10,720 bases of DNA from Firmicutes bacterium UBA4996. Its GTDB lineage: Bacteria > Bacillota > Limnochordia > Darwinibacteriales > Darwinibacteriaceae. Position 1 is the stretch's first letter, and every line of letters begins with the position of its first letter. A model generated the notes under the pieces. It had not been told where the DNA came from, searched no databases, and saw only the letters and a list, made by a program, of their open reading frames with translations. Location of the stretch: assembly GCA_002396805.1 (NCBI GenBank), contig DGYW01000074.1:4628-15347 (forward strand), in the 5' to 3' direction. Positions 1 to 7,457 of this stretch are shown here, in pieces. The position numbers and the translations under genes were made by a program.

Positions 1-308
1 AACGACACAAACTTACACACTGTGGTGTGTGTGTTCCGTGTCTGATTAGGCGAGCGGCCTTTTTTGGTGCGGGACTAACAGACATAACAGATAGAGGATA
101 TCGTTTTGAACAAATTTCTACTGCCGATTCTGCGGACGTAGCAGCTACTGCTACTGCCTATATCAAATATGAGGTTCATGGGTTACAGCGTTTAATAGGA
201 GGGAGTCTTTCCTTTGCTTCTGGTGAAGAACGCGCGATACATGAAAGTGTCATTGAGCGCGGTTTACTTGAGCTGGGTCAATTCTTACGAAACGAAGGTG
301 TCTTATGA
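1..308 (+). CDS. qatC: QatC-like (QueC-family) protein, C-terminal part only
   Basis: This is the 3' end of a gene that begins before the window; the reading frame is open from the edge (first full codon at 3). The first visible residues read RHKLTHCGVCVPCLIRRAAF, with cysteines encoded at 21-23, 30-32 and 39-41. This is the CGxCxxCxxR zinc-binding cluster at the C-terminus of QueC-type enzymes (preQ0 synthase, an adenylating ATP-pyrophosphatase). The fourth cysteine and the nucleotide-binding loop would lie upstream. About 88 residues follow the cluster, longer than I expect for a housekeeping QueC. A TatD-like nuclease gene overlaps by ATGA, which is the qatC-qatD order of the Qat anti-phage system (QatA ATPase, QatB, QatC, QatD). 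Family membership rests on the cysteine motif; the Qat assignment rests on the neighbour. A queuosine biosynthesis QueC is the alternative, but no queD, queE or queF is visible. The GTG at 27 is internal and not a start. Confidence 0.75.
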   Translation, partial: RHKLTHCGVCVPCLIRRAAFFGAGLTDITDRGYRFEQISTADSADVAATATAYIKYEVHGLQRLIGGSLSFASGEERAIHESVIERGLLELGQFLRNEGVL

Positions 309-1030
309 TTGATTTGCATTGTCATCTGGATCTTTATAAGGATGCATTGACACTCTTACCACAAGTAGCATCTCGTAATCTCTTTACACTTGTGGTAACC
401 ACGAGTCCAAAAGCATGGCTATCAACTTCCCGGATTTTTGCCGGCTATGAGAACATCGAAGTGGCGGTTGGTTTACATCCAGAGATTGTTGGGCTAAAAG
501 CTCGAGAACGAGAACTATTGATGTCTTGCATTGCTGAATCTAGATTCGTAGGGGAGGTGGGAGTTGATGGTTCGAGAGTGCATCAAGAAACGATTTCCTT
601 ACAGGTGTCTATTTTTCAGGATCTCTTGATAGAATGTGAAAAGGCTGGAGGTAGGATAATCAGTGTGCATTCACGAAATGCGGTAAAGCAAGTACTTGAC
701 CTAATCGAGCAGAATTGCTTTGATAGTACCCCTATATTACACTGGTTTTCTGGCACTATTCCCCAACTTCATCGTGCAATAGATCTTGGATGTTGGTTTA
801 GTGTTGGACCCGCAATGCTAATGGGGCTGAAAGGTATTGCGCTACTTCGAGAAATGCCTATTGACAGAGTCTTACCTGAATCGGATGGACCGTTTACAAC
901 ATTTCACTCAGAACCTCTTATGCCTTGGGATGCAATAAGAATCGTGGAAACTCTAGAATCGATTTGGGGAATGTCCAAGGATAGAGTATATAGCCAAATG
1001 GAGCTCAATTTGAATGCTTTGATAAGATGA
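305..1030 (+). CDS. qatD: QatD-like TatD-family metal-dependent DNase
   Basis: The 241-residue product belongs to the TatD family of metal-dependent hydrolases (TIM barrel, DNase activity). The metal-ligand signature is visible in order: HxH near the N-terminus (H5, H7 in MIDLHCHLDLY), the glutamate in FVGEVGVDG (E84), H122 in ISVHSRNA, H146 in ILHWFSGT, and D194 in PESDGPF, where housekeeping TatD usually has a TDxP-type motif. At 241 residues it is slightly shorter than TatD of E. coli (about 260). The ATG overlaps the stop of the upstream QueC-like gene (ATGA) and is preceded by GAAGGTG at 294-300, so translation is probably coupled. In Qat systems this subunit is the presumed nuclease effector acting with the QatA ATPase and the QueC-like QatC. 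A stand-alone TatD repair nuclease is possible, but the overlap with a QueC-like gene and a CRISPR locus next door favour a defence role. It is the last gene of its operon. Confidence 0.78.
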   Translation: MIDLHCHLDLYKDALTLLPQVASRNLFTLVVTTSPKAWLSTSRIFAGYENIEVAVGLHPEIVGLKARERELLMSCIAESRFVGEVGVDGSRVHQETISLQVSIFQDLLIECEKAGGRIISVHSRNAVKQVLDLIEQNCFDSTPILHWFSGTIPQLHRAIDLGCWFSVGPAMLMGLKGIALLREMPIDRVLPESDGPFTTFHSEPLMPWDAIRIVETLESIWGMSKDRVYSQMELNLNALIR

Positions 1031-1100
1031 ACGGTTCCTTGTAGGTCTTCTTTGAAGTGTTCTGTGTCAGCAACATAATAACCTTAGGGCATGCTAGACT

Positions 1101-1285
1101 GTACTGAGTTTGCCGGACACGTATGATGAAGTCTGAATTAGAGTTTTGCATCGGGCAAAAAAGGGATTACTGTGCTGGTGGAGAAAATGTATCGATAAGG
1201 AAAATAAATAGTTAAATGATTGCTTTGGTATTATGCCTAACGGTGTTTCTGGTACATTCTTCCGTGTTCTTGTCAGACTAAGTAC
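1101..1285. repeat. Imperfect inverted-repeat pair, possible decayed insertion element or MITE
   Basis: The left arm GTACTGAGTTTGCCGGACAC (1101-1120) matches the reverse complement of 1264-1285 at 16 of 20 positions if two one-base gaps are allowed: both begin GTACT, share AGT and TG, and end in ACAC. The arms enclose about 185 bases with no coding capacity. The left arm looks like the TGTAC...GGACA-type ends of some IS3-family elements, but this is a resemblance from memory and not a match. No clear target-site duplication is visible. A chance pairing in an AT-rich gap cannot be excluded. Confidence 0.3.
1226..1234 (+). promoter_or_regulatory. Candidate extended -10 promoter of the cas operon
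   Basis: TGGTATTAT matches the extended -10 pattern TGnTATAAT with one mismatch. It lies about 70 bases before the cas3 ATG and has an A/T-rich tract (around 1200-1218) upstream. The -35 region at 17-18 bases spacing (TAAATA or AAATAG) is poor, which is tolerated at extended -10 promoters. Transcription would start near 1241. It is the best sigma-A-like site I see in the gap and lies inside the inverted-repeat pair. Confidence 0.4.
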
Positions 1286-1291
1286 TTTGGG

Positions 1292-1297
1292 AAGGAG
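1292..1297 (+). promoter_or_regulatory. Shine-Dalgarno site that sets the cas3 start
   Basis: AAGGAG ends five bases before the ATG at 1303. The in-frame GTG at 1297 overlaps this site and would itself lack an upstream ribosome binding site, so ATG 1303 is the better start. Confidence 0.75.
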
Positions 1298-1302
1298 TGG
1301 GT

Positions 1303-4125
1303 ATGATCAGTAACAATCATTTACCATCATTTGATGCATTGTGGGCAAAAAAGAGTGATAAGGATATGGTTTTTCAATGGCTACCATTGAAACAGCACTT
1401 GATTGATGTTACTGAGGTAATAAAGCTACTTTGGGAGCATTGGTTAAGTACACAGCAAAGACAACAGATAATAAGCTCCTTAAGTCAGCCAAGTGATGAG
1501 ATGGCAAAAAACCTCGCAGGCTTTTTGGCTACTACTCATGATATCGGTAAGGCTACTCCTGTTTTCCAGTGCAAGCCCAGTTTTTATCAGTCGCCTGATT
1601 TAGATGGGGAGTTGTTAGAAAAGTTTGAAAAAGCTGGCTTTGTAGGAATAACAGAGTACTATGGTTGCTTAATGAATCCAGAAAAAACGCCACACGCCAT
1701 CGCTGGTCAGGTACTGTTAAAAAGTTTTAGTGTTACCTCAGATATAAGCTGCATTGTTGGAGCACATCATGGAACGCCAGTTGACGAAGAAGTGGAAATT
1801 TCCTCACAACTGTGTTCCTATGCGAACAACTATTTTCAGAGTCAAGATCCGCAAGATATTGTTCATCGTAAATGGGCGGAGACTCAAAAATCAATATTTG
1901 ATTGGGCGCTTAAAATAAACGGTTTTACATCGGTAGATGACTTGCCAAGCATAACACAACCGGGTCAGGTATTGCTAAGTGGTTTGTTAATAATGGCAGA
2001 CTGGATTGCCAGTAACGAAAGCTATTTTCCGTTGATCCCAATCGATGAAACTTCCGTTAACAATATGGAGAAGAGAAAAGAATTAGGATGGATAAGATGG
2101 TATCAGACTTCTCCAAGGATTGAAGAGGAACACACAGACATTGTTGTGGGATATCAAGAGCGATTCGGTTTTGAACCTCGTGATTTCCAACTGAAGTTTT
2201 TCGAAATTGTTCAAGAAACAACACGTCCGGGCATTTTCATTGTCGAAGCACCGATGGGAGTTGGAAAAACAGAGGCAGCTTTAATTGGTGTTGAACAGTT
2301 ATCAACGAGAGCAAAAGCAAGCGGCATGTTTTTTGGATTGCCGACTCAAGCAACATCAGATGGTATATTTGATCGCATAAGTGGGTGGCTAGAAAACATT
2401 GATGATGAGAGAAAATCGCTACAACTAGTCCATGGTAAGGCTGCGTTAAACGATAGTTACGCCTCTTTGCCTCGAGCAAATATCTATGATGAGTTAGATA
2501 GAAGTGTGGTTGTGAACGAATGGTTTGCCGGGAGGAAAACTGCAGTCTTGGATGATTTTGTGGTGGGAACGATTGATCAGTTCTTGATGACTGCCTTAAA
2601 ACAAAAACACTTGGCGCTCAGACATTTAGGTTTTAGTAAAAAAGTGATTGTCATTGATGAGGTGCATGCGTATGACGCTTATATGAATCAGTATTTATGT
2701 AAAGCATTGCGCTGGATGGGGGCCTATAACGTTCCGGTGTTAATCTTGTCCGCCACTTTACCAGCAAAAACTCGTATAGAGCTAATCGAAAACTATATGC
2801 GTGGTGGCGGGAAAAGGTGGAATGATGTGGAGCGACCAGAAGATTGGGAGACAACCCTAGCCTATCCATTGATTACATACACTGACGGCATGGTTGTTAA
2901 ACAGTTTAGTGATATTAATATCACAGACCATTCGGAGGTGGAGGTTCTTCGATTAGATGAAGAAGACCTAATTGGAACACTTGATGAGCAGTTAAAGGAT
3001 GGTGGCATTGCAGGTATTATTGTCAATACTGTAAAAAAGGCTCAAGAAATCGCAAAAATATGTAGTTCCCATTTTGGTGGAGAACTAGTCGAATTACTGC
3101 ATTCCAATTTTATTGCTACCGATCGGATCAAAAAAGAGAGAAGACTACTTCAGACCATTGGTAAAAACGCCAATCGACCTTACAAGAAGATTATCGTTGG
3201 AACACAGGTGATGGAGCAATCACTGGATATCGACTTTGATTTACTTGTTTCCGATTTAGCTCCTATGGATCTTTTGATTCAGAGGATTGGTAGGCTACAT
3301 AGGCATTTATTAGTGAACAGGCCGAAAAAATTAACTGAACCAAAAGTTTTTGTGATGGGAAGAAGTGACACTTTCGATTTTGAGCTGGGATCTAGTGCGA
3401 TCTATGGTGATTATCTTTTAATTCGAACTCAACTTCTTCTACCAAAGATCATTTATCTACCAGGAGACATTTCCCAACTAGTGCAGGCAGTTTATGGCGA
3501 TGATGACAGTATTATAGATGAAAATCTCAAGGAAAAATACGAGTTGGCACAAGAACAACACGAAAGCAAGGTTGCATCTAAGAGGCAGAGGGCAACCAGG
3601 TATATTTTGGGAAATCCTAGCTTTGCACGTAAGCGTAGCTTAATTGGCTGGCTGGCCAATGAGCTCGCGTTTAATTCAGAAGAAAAAGTTGTTGCACAGG
3701 TGCGCGACACTCAAGAGACTGTTGAAGTAATTGCTTTAAAGAAGTATGAAGATGGCTATACACTTTTCGATCAACAATGCGATTTGTCAAGTGAGATCCA
3801 CGATCCGTCAGTACAAAAAAACATCTCCCGCCACACGATACGGCTACCACTACAACTTAGCACCTACTACAATATTGACCAGACCATTTTAGAACTTGAA
3901 AAATTCAATCGGAAGTATTTATCATCTTGGCAAGAGTCAACGTGGTTGAGGGGGATGCTCGGAATCATCTTTGACGAAAATAATGAGTTTGTCCTGAACG
4001 GCTTTCGTTTAGAGTATTGCCAAAAGCAAGGCTTAATTTATCAAAAAATGACGGAAGATGAGGAGGGATTAGTTGAGCCACTTCAACTTATTGGAGGAAC
4101 CATGGATTTGGGTTATGACAGATGA
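1303..4125 (+). CDS. cas3: CRISPR-associated nuclease-helicase Cas3, type I-E
   Basis: This 940-residue protein is the single-stranded DNA nuclease and 3'-5' helicase that Cascade recruits to degrade target DNA (E. coli Cas3 has 888). The N-terminal HD nuclease domain shows H32 (LKQHLIDV), the HD pair at 79-80 (THDIGK), H131 (PHAIAG) and HH 155-156 (GAHHGTP). The superfamily 2 helicase follows: Walker A APMGVGKT at 316-323, DEVH box at 452-455, SAT at 483-485, TQVMEQSLDIDFD (motif V region) and QRIGRLHRH from 660 (motif VI). The remaining roughly 270 residues include the Cas3 C-terminal domain. HD and helicase are in one chain, as usual in I-E. It is the first gene of the cas operon, and its 3' end overlaps cas8e by 53 bases, so the two are probably translationally coupled. 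The start is chosen from the AAGGAG site at 1292-1297. No frameshift or missing catalytic residue was seen. Confidence 0.96.
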   Translation: MISNNHLPSFDALWAKKSDKDMVFQWLPLKQHLIDVTEVIKLLWEHWLSTQQRQQIISSLSQPSDEMAKNLAGFLATTHDIGKATPVFQCKPSFYQSPDLDGELLEKFEKAGFVGITEYYGCLMNPEKTPHAIAGQVLLKSFSVTSDISCIVGAHHGTPVDEEVEISSQLCSYANNYFQSQDPQDIVHRKWAETQKSIFDWALKINGFTSVDDLPSITQPGQVLLSGLLIMADWIASNESYFPLIPIDETSVNNMEKRKELGWIRWYQTSPRIEEEHTDIVVGYQERFGFEPRDFQLKFFEIVQETTRPGIFIVEAPMGVGKTEAALIGVEQLSTRAKASGMFFGLPTQATSDGIFDRISGWLENIDDERKSLQLVHGKAALNDSYASLPRANIYDELDRSVVVNEWFAGRKTAVLDDFVVGTIDQFLMTALKQKHLALRHLGFSKKVIVIDEVHAYDAYMNQYLCKALRWMGAYNVPVLILSATLPAKTRIELIENYMRGGGKRWNDVERPEDWETTLAYPLITYTDGMVVKQFSDINITDHSEVEVLRLDEEDLIGTLDEQLKDGGIAGIIVNTVKKAQEIAKICSSHFGGELVELLHSNFIATDRIKKERRLLQTIGKNANRPYKKIIVGTQVMEQSLDIDFDLLVSDLAPMDLLIQRIGRLHRHLLVNRPKKLTEPKVFVMGRSDTFDFELGSSAIYGDYLLIRTQLLLPKIIYLPGDISQLVQAVYGDDDSIIDENLKEKYELAQEQHESKVASKRQRATRYILGNPSFARKRSLIGWLANELAFNSEEKVVAQVRDTQETVEVIALKKYEDGYTLFDQQCDLSSEIHDPSVQKNISRHTIRLPLQLSTYYNIDQTILELEKFNRKYLSSWQESTWLRGMLGIIFDENNEFVLNGFRLEYCQKQGLIYQKMTEDEEGLVEPLQLIGGTMDLGYDR
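4061..4068 (+). promoter_or_regulatory. Shine-Dalgarno site for the TTG start of cas8e
   Basis: AGGAGGGA lies inside the 3' end of cas3, with its GGAGG core six bases before the TTG at 4073. Its strength and spacing support the unusual TTG start. The first downstream ATG (4115) has no comparable site. Confidence 0.75.
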
Positions 4126-5767
4126 AAAGGGTTTATCAGAACAAGTATCTTTAATCCAGTTGTTTCAAAACGTTCACAAGTATAAACAGCTAGCCGGTGA
4201 GATGCAGATGCAGAATCTTGCCATCTTGCGTCTACTTTTGGCAGTGTTGCATACGGTATTTTCAAGGTTTGATTCTCAGGGAGAGCCATATCCTTATTTA
4301 GTCTTGGATGACAGATTCAAACAACTGGCAGAACTTGACGAAGATGACTTCGAAGAGCATAAGGACAATCTAATCGATACTTGGGTAAGCTTGTGGAGAC
4401 GTAAGTCATTTCCAGGAATCGTAGTGGATTATTTATATCGCTGGAAAGATCGGTTTTATCTTTTTGATAACAAATATCCTTTTTATCAGGTGACAAAGGA
4501 AGAGCTGTTGAAGAGACCTATTAAGGCCGGACGGGGTAATAACCCCACTGAAATTCACCCTAAAACATTGAACCGCACGATTTCCGAGAGCGGAAACAAG
4601 ATTGCCTTATTCTCACCAAGATATGAGACAGACGCAAACAAAAATCGAATAAGCGAAGCCGAGTTGGCCCGGTGGTTAATCTTGTATCAAGGGGTTGTGG
4701 GAACGGGTGACAAAGCAAGATATGCGGATTTTGAAGGAACAAATTCCAAGGGGTGGATGTATGACATCGGTGGCATAGCCTTGCGAGGAGTGACGCTTTT
4801 TGAGACCCTTCTGCTAAATCTAGCCTTGCTACATCCGGAAGAAGAATATCAAACAACCATCCAGAGACCATGCTGGGAACAAACATGTGATGAGACAATA
4901 ACCAGGCTGTTATTGGGTTATCCGGTCAATAATTTGGCCGAACTTTATACCAATTGGAGTCGAGCTATATATATGGATCCCGAAATCCAGGTGGAAGAAG
5001 ATTTTACAATTAGCACTGTAAAGCTGCCTGAGATTAGCCACCAAGATCAGTTTGTGGAGCTTATGACCCTCTGGAGATATAGAACACAGGGGCCAAATAA
5101 AGATTCTCGAACACCGCAAAAACATCAGATGAACACATCGTTTTGGCGATCTTTTGGCACCATTTTCCTGAGTAAAGATGCAAATGATAAGAGACCGGGG
5201 ATTATTGATTGGTTTTACGATATTAGAGAGCTTACTAATCAAACAAATGCTGTGATTGAAAGCTATGGAATGGAGTCAGATGGTAACGCCACTTCTTGGC
5301 TACCGGTAGATGAATACTTTGACACCCTTGACATGGATGACCATGTCTTGACCGATATCCAGGACGATGGGTGGGTTGTTAGGATAAATGGGGAAGTGGA
5401 AAAGACAAAAGAAGTAATTGAAAAGACTTTTGGTAGATTCGTGAATGAAGTGAAAAGCATTCGGAATATTGAAGGTAACGGATTCACAACTAAAGTCATA
5501 CTGCAGGCGTACTATGAGGTTGATCAGCCGTTTCGACTTTGGCTAAATTCTTTAGAGGTCAATCAAGATAAAGAAGAGCGCATTCAAGAATGGCGTTTAA
5601 ATCTAAGAGCGATCATTCGAAAACAAGCGGACTACCTCGTTCAGTCAGCTGGGCATCGTGACTATAAGGGTGTCTTTGTAAAGGACAGGCCTTTTAAGAA
5701 CATAGCTACAGCATACAATGAGCTAGATTATTGGTTGAACAAGAACTTAGGCTTTATTAAAAATTAG
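4073..5767 (+). CDS. casA: Cascade large subunit Cas8e (Cse1/CasA)
   Basis: This 564-residue protein is the large subunit of type I-E Cascade. It recognises the PAM, promotes strand opening and recruits Cas3 (E. coli CasA has 502 residues). The N-terminus FNLLEEPWIWVMTDEKG matches the hallmark NLLxxPWIxV start of the family. AGEMQMQNLAILRLLLAVL (41-59) and the stretch NRTISESGNKIALFSPR (167-183) are also typical, the latter close to where the PAM-contacting loop lies in studied homologues. The C-terminal part, from about residue 460 (ILQAYYEVDQPF onward), would form the four-helix bundle. Starting at TTG 4073 keeps the conserved N-terminus, whereas ATG 4115 would delete it. The gene overlaps cas3 by 53 bases and is followed by cse2 after 13 bases. 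The assignment rests on these motifs plus its position between cas3 and cse2. Confidence 0.95.
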   Translation: MSHFNLLEEPWIWVMTDEKGLSEQVSLIQLFQNVHKYKQLAGEMQMQNLAILRLLLAVLHTVFSRFDSQGEPYPYLVLDDRFKQLAELDEDDFEEHKDNLIDTWVSLWRRKSFPGIVVDYLYRWKDRFYLFDNKYPFYQVTKEELLKRPIKAGRGNNPTEIHPKTLNRTISESGNKIALFSPRYETDANKNRISEAELARWLILYQGVVGTGDKARYADFEGTNSKGWMYDIGGIALRGVTLFETLLLNLALLHPEEEYQTTIQRPCWEQTCDETITRLLLGYPVNNLAELYTNWSRAIYMDPEIQVEEDFTISTVKLPEISHQDQFVELMTLWRYRTQGPNKDSRTPQKHQMNTSFWRSFGTIFLSKDANDKRPGIIDWFYDIRELTNQTNAVIESYGMESDGNATSWLPVDEYFDTLDMDDHVLTDIQDDGWVVRINGEVEKTKEVIEKTFGRFVNEVKSIRNIEGNGFTTKVILQAYYEVDQPFRLWLNSLEVNQDKEERIQEWRLNLRAIIRKQADYLVQSAGHRDYKGVFVKDRPFKNIATAYNELDYWLNKNLGFIKN

Positions 5768-5780
5768 AAAGGAGAGTAGC

Positions 5781-6392
5781 ATGGAACAGTTAGCCAGCCC
5801 AAACATTTGTCAAGTAACAGCAAGGATCTTAAACTTGATCGCAAGCGATTTGCAAACAAGTTCGACGAAAGCTTATTTGGCAAGTCTGCGCCAATCGGTT
5901 AATAAAGACGTTCATCTAGCCACGGGCGTTTTTCCCGTAATATTCTCTAATATTCCCATAGAATATTTGGGGCAATCCGGTGAGCTTACAGATGGCGAGC
6001 GCTCGATCATTTTGGCATTGCAGCTTTTTGCTTTACATCAACAAGGAACTGACCAAAATGTTAATGTTCAATCGGATTCAAAGAAAAAGACAGCGTTAGA
6101 TAACATAGGGGCGTCACTTAGCAGCTTAAGGGTGGCAGACGATAGTCAAGCAATTGACCGAAGATTTAATGCTATGATCACCGCAACAAGTTTTAATGAG
6201 TTAGGAAATCACTTGCGGCACTTGATTAAACTATTGAAGTCAAAGACAGATACAAAGGTCAATTACGCGCAATTGGCACAAGATTTGTTCTGGTTCCAAA
6301 AAGGGCAAAAAAGTAGTATTCGCCTGAAATGGTCAAGATCATATTACCGATATTACAGTAACGATAAAGGAGATGAAAGCGATGAAAGATAA
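5781..6392 (+). CDS. casB: Cascade small subunit Cse2 (CasB)
   Basis: This 203-residue, largely helical protein is the small subunit of type I-E Cascade, present as a dimer along the belly of the complex, where it stabilises the crRNA-target duplex and the displaced strand (E. coli CasB has 160). The C-terminal part carries the family-typical pattern VNYAQLAQDLFWFQ followed by RLKWSRSYYRYY (181-192), a basic-aromatic stretch suited to nucleic-acid contact. The extra length over E. coli is spread through the middle. The ATG follows AAAGGAGAG (5767-5775) at good spacing, 13 bases after the cas8e stop. The 3' end overlaps cas7e by 11 bases. Cse2 is poorly conserved, so the call leans on both the C-terminal motif and its fixed place between cas8e and cas7e. 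Confidence 0.92.
   Translation: MEQLASPNICQVTARILNLIASDLQTSSTKAYLASLRQSVNKDVHLATGVFPVIFSNIPIEYLGQSGELTDGERSIILALQLFALHQQGTDQNVNVQSDSKKKTALDNIGASLSSLRVADDSQAIDRRFNAMITATSFNELGNHLRHLIKLLKSKTDTKVNYAQLAQDLFWFQKGQKSSIRLKWSRSYYRYYSNDKGDESDER
6366..6372 (+). promoter_or_regulatory. Shine-Dalgarno site that sets the cas7e start
   Basis: AAAGGAG directly abuts an ATG at 6373 and lies nine bases before a second in-frame ATG at 6382. The first ATG has no spacing for ribosome binding, so the second is preferred. Confidence 0.65.
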
Positions 6393-7443
6393 TCGACGTC
6401 TTTTCTTAGACGTGCACGCTATCCAAACCGTTCCACCGTCAAATGTAAATCGAGATGATACCGGTAGTCCGAAGACTGCACAATATGGTGGGGTAACGAG
6501 GGCACGAGTAAGTTCCCAGTCATGGAAAAAAGCCATTCGGCAGTACTTTTTAGAACATGGTGGCGTGAGCAACGTGGGAATTCGAAGTCTAGAAATAGTT
6601 CGCTATGTAGCTGAGAAAATTGTAAGCATTGATGAATCGATCGATCGAGAGGAGGCCATGAACTTAGCTGAAAAAGTCATTAATTCTGCAGGCGTTTCCA
6701 CGACAAAAGATCAAAAAGCTAGGGCGTTGTTTTTCATGAGTTCACAACAGGCATACAAACTCGCTCAAGCAGCGATTGCGGGGGAGACAACTAAAGCCGA
6801 GTTGCAGTTATTGCTCAAGAATGATCCCGCCATCGATATCGCCTTATTTGGACGAATGGTCGCCGACGATCCCAAATTAAATGAAGATGCATCTTGCCAA
6901 GTAGCTCACGCTATCTCGACCCATGGGGTCCAGACGGAATTTGATTTTTTTACCGCTACCGACGACTTTTCTTCAGCTACAGATGCCGGAGCGGGTATGC
7001 TTGGCACAGTTGAATATAATTCATCTACTTTGTATCGCTATGCTAATGTCGCAGTTCATGAGTTTTGTGGGCAAATAGGTGACAAGAGCTCAGCAGTCAA
7101 TGCTTTAAAACTTTTTGTCGAAGCTTTCGCTAAATCAATGCCTACCGGTAAAATAAACACATTTGCCAACCAAACATTACCACAAGCGCTCTTGATCTGC
7201 TTACGAGAGGATCGTCCTGTGAGCTTAGTTAGCGCTTTTGAGGGGCCAATTCGATCGTCCAAAGGATACGTGGAACAATCCATTAGACAATTGGAAAATG
7301 AGTATGAGTCAGTTAAGCAATGGGTAGATGAGCCACTATTTTCATTTAGCTTGGGTATCGATGGTTTTGACGGAAATCAAGTGAATTTCAGTCAATTATT
7401 AGAGCAATTAGAAGAGACATTGAACTCTCTTCTAGATACTTAA
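6382..7443 (+). CDS. casC: Cascade backbone subunit Cas7e (Cse4/CasC)
   Basis: This 353-residue RAMP-fold protein forms the six-copy backbone of Cascade that wraps the crRNA spacer (E. coli CasC has 363). The N-terminal family signature is clear: NVNRDDTGSPKTAQYGG (21-37) followed by RARVSSQSWKKAIR (40-53). Other typical stretches are FGRMVADDP, QVAHAISTHGVQTEFDFFTATDD and GAGMLGTVEYNSSTLYRYA, the last forming part of the Cas7 core fold. It overlaps the end of cse2 by 11 bases, which suggests coupled translation and suits a subunit needed in several copies. The start is ATG 6382 rather than ATG 6373, because the AAAGGAG site abuts the earlier one. Cas5e follows after 14 bases. The protein looks full-length and intact. 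Confidence 0.97.
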   Translation: MKDNRRLFLDVHAIQTVPPSNVNRDDTGSPKTAQYGGVTRARVSSQSWKKAIRQYFLEHGGVSNVGIRSLEIVRYVAEKIVSIDESIDREEAMNLAEKVINSAGVSTTKDQKARALFFMSSQQAYKLAQAAIAGETTKAELQLLLKNDPAIDIALFGRMVADDPKLNEDASCQVAHAISTHGVQTEFDFFTATDDFSSATDAGAGMLGTVEYNSSTLYRYANVAVHEFCGQIGDKSSAVNALKLFVEAFAKSMPTGKINTFANQTLPQALLICLREDRPVSLVSAFEGPIRSSKGYVEQSIRQLENEYESVKQWVDEPLFSFSLGIDGFDGNQVNFSQLLEQLEETLNSLLDT

Positions 7444-7457
7444 TCAGGTGAGTATAA

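Larger units (their letters stand above)
1031..1302. other. Non-coding gap between the Qat tail and the cas operon
   Basis: No credible gene lies here; the longest ATG-led frame noticed (1091-1126) encodes 11 residues without a ribosome binding site. I found no clear rho-independent terminator behind qatD, only a 4-bp hairpin (CTTC/GAAG) near 1048. The stretch does contain a candidate extended -10 promoter for the cas operon (1226-1234), a pair of imperfect inverted repeats (1101-1120 and 1264-1285), an imperfect direct repeat (1057-1070 and 1264-1276), and the cas3 ribosome binding site. It is the only sizeable gap in the window, so cas operon regulation must be sited mainly here. Confidence 0.7.

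Noticed and set aside
27..308. A separate small gene starting at GTG 27
   Set aside because: The frame is open to the window edge and the residues before the GTG (HCG) complete the QueC cysteine cluster, so the GTG is internal to a longer gene.
1031..1080. A rho-independent terminator after qatD
   Set aside because: Only a 4-bp stem (CTTC/GAAG) without a U-run is visible.
1091..1126. An 11-codon open frame in the gap before cas3
   Set aside because: It is too short, has no ribosome binding site, and lies across the left inverted-repeat arm.
1297..1302. GTG 1297 as the cas3 start
   Set aside because: It overlaps the AAGGAG ribosome binding site, and ATG 1303 has proper spacing.
4560..5242. 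Antisense open frames of about 110 residues inside cas8e
   Set aside because: They show no recognisable family, have no ribosome binding site I could support, are cysteine/proline/serine-rich as expected of shadow frames, and lie fully opposite a well-supported gene.
6373..6381. ATG 6373 as the cas7e start
   Set aside because: It abuts the Shine-Dalgarno sequence with no spacer; ATG 6382 fits better.
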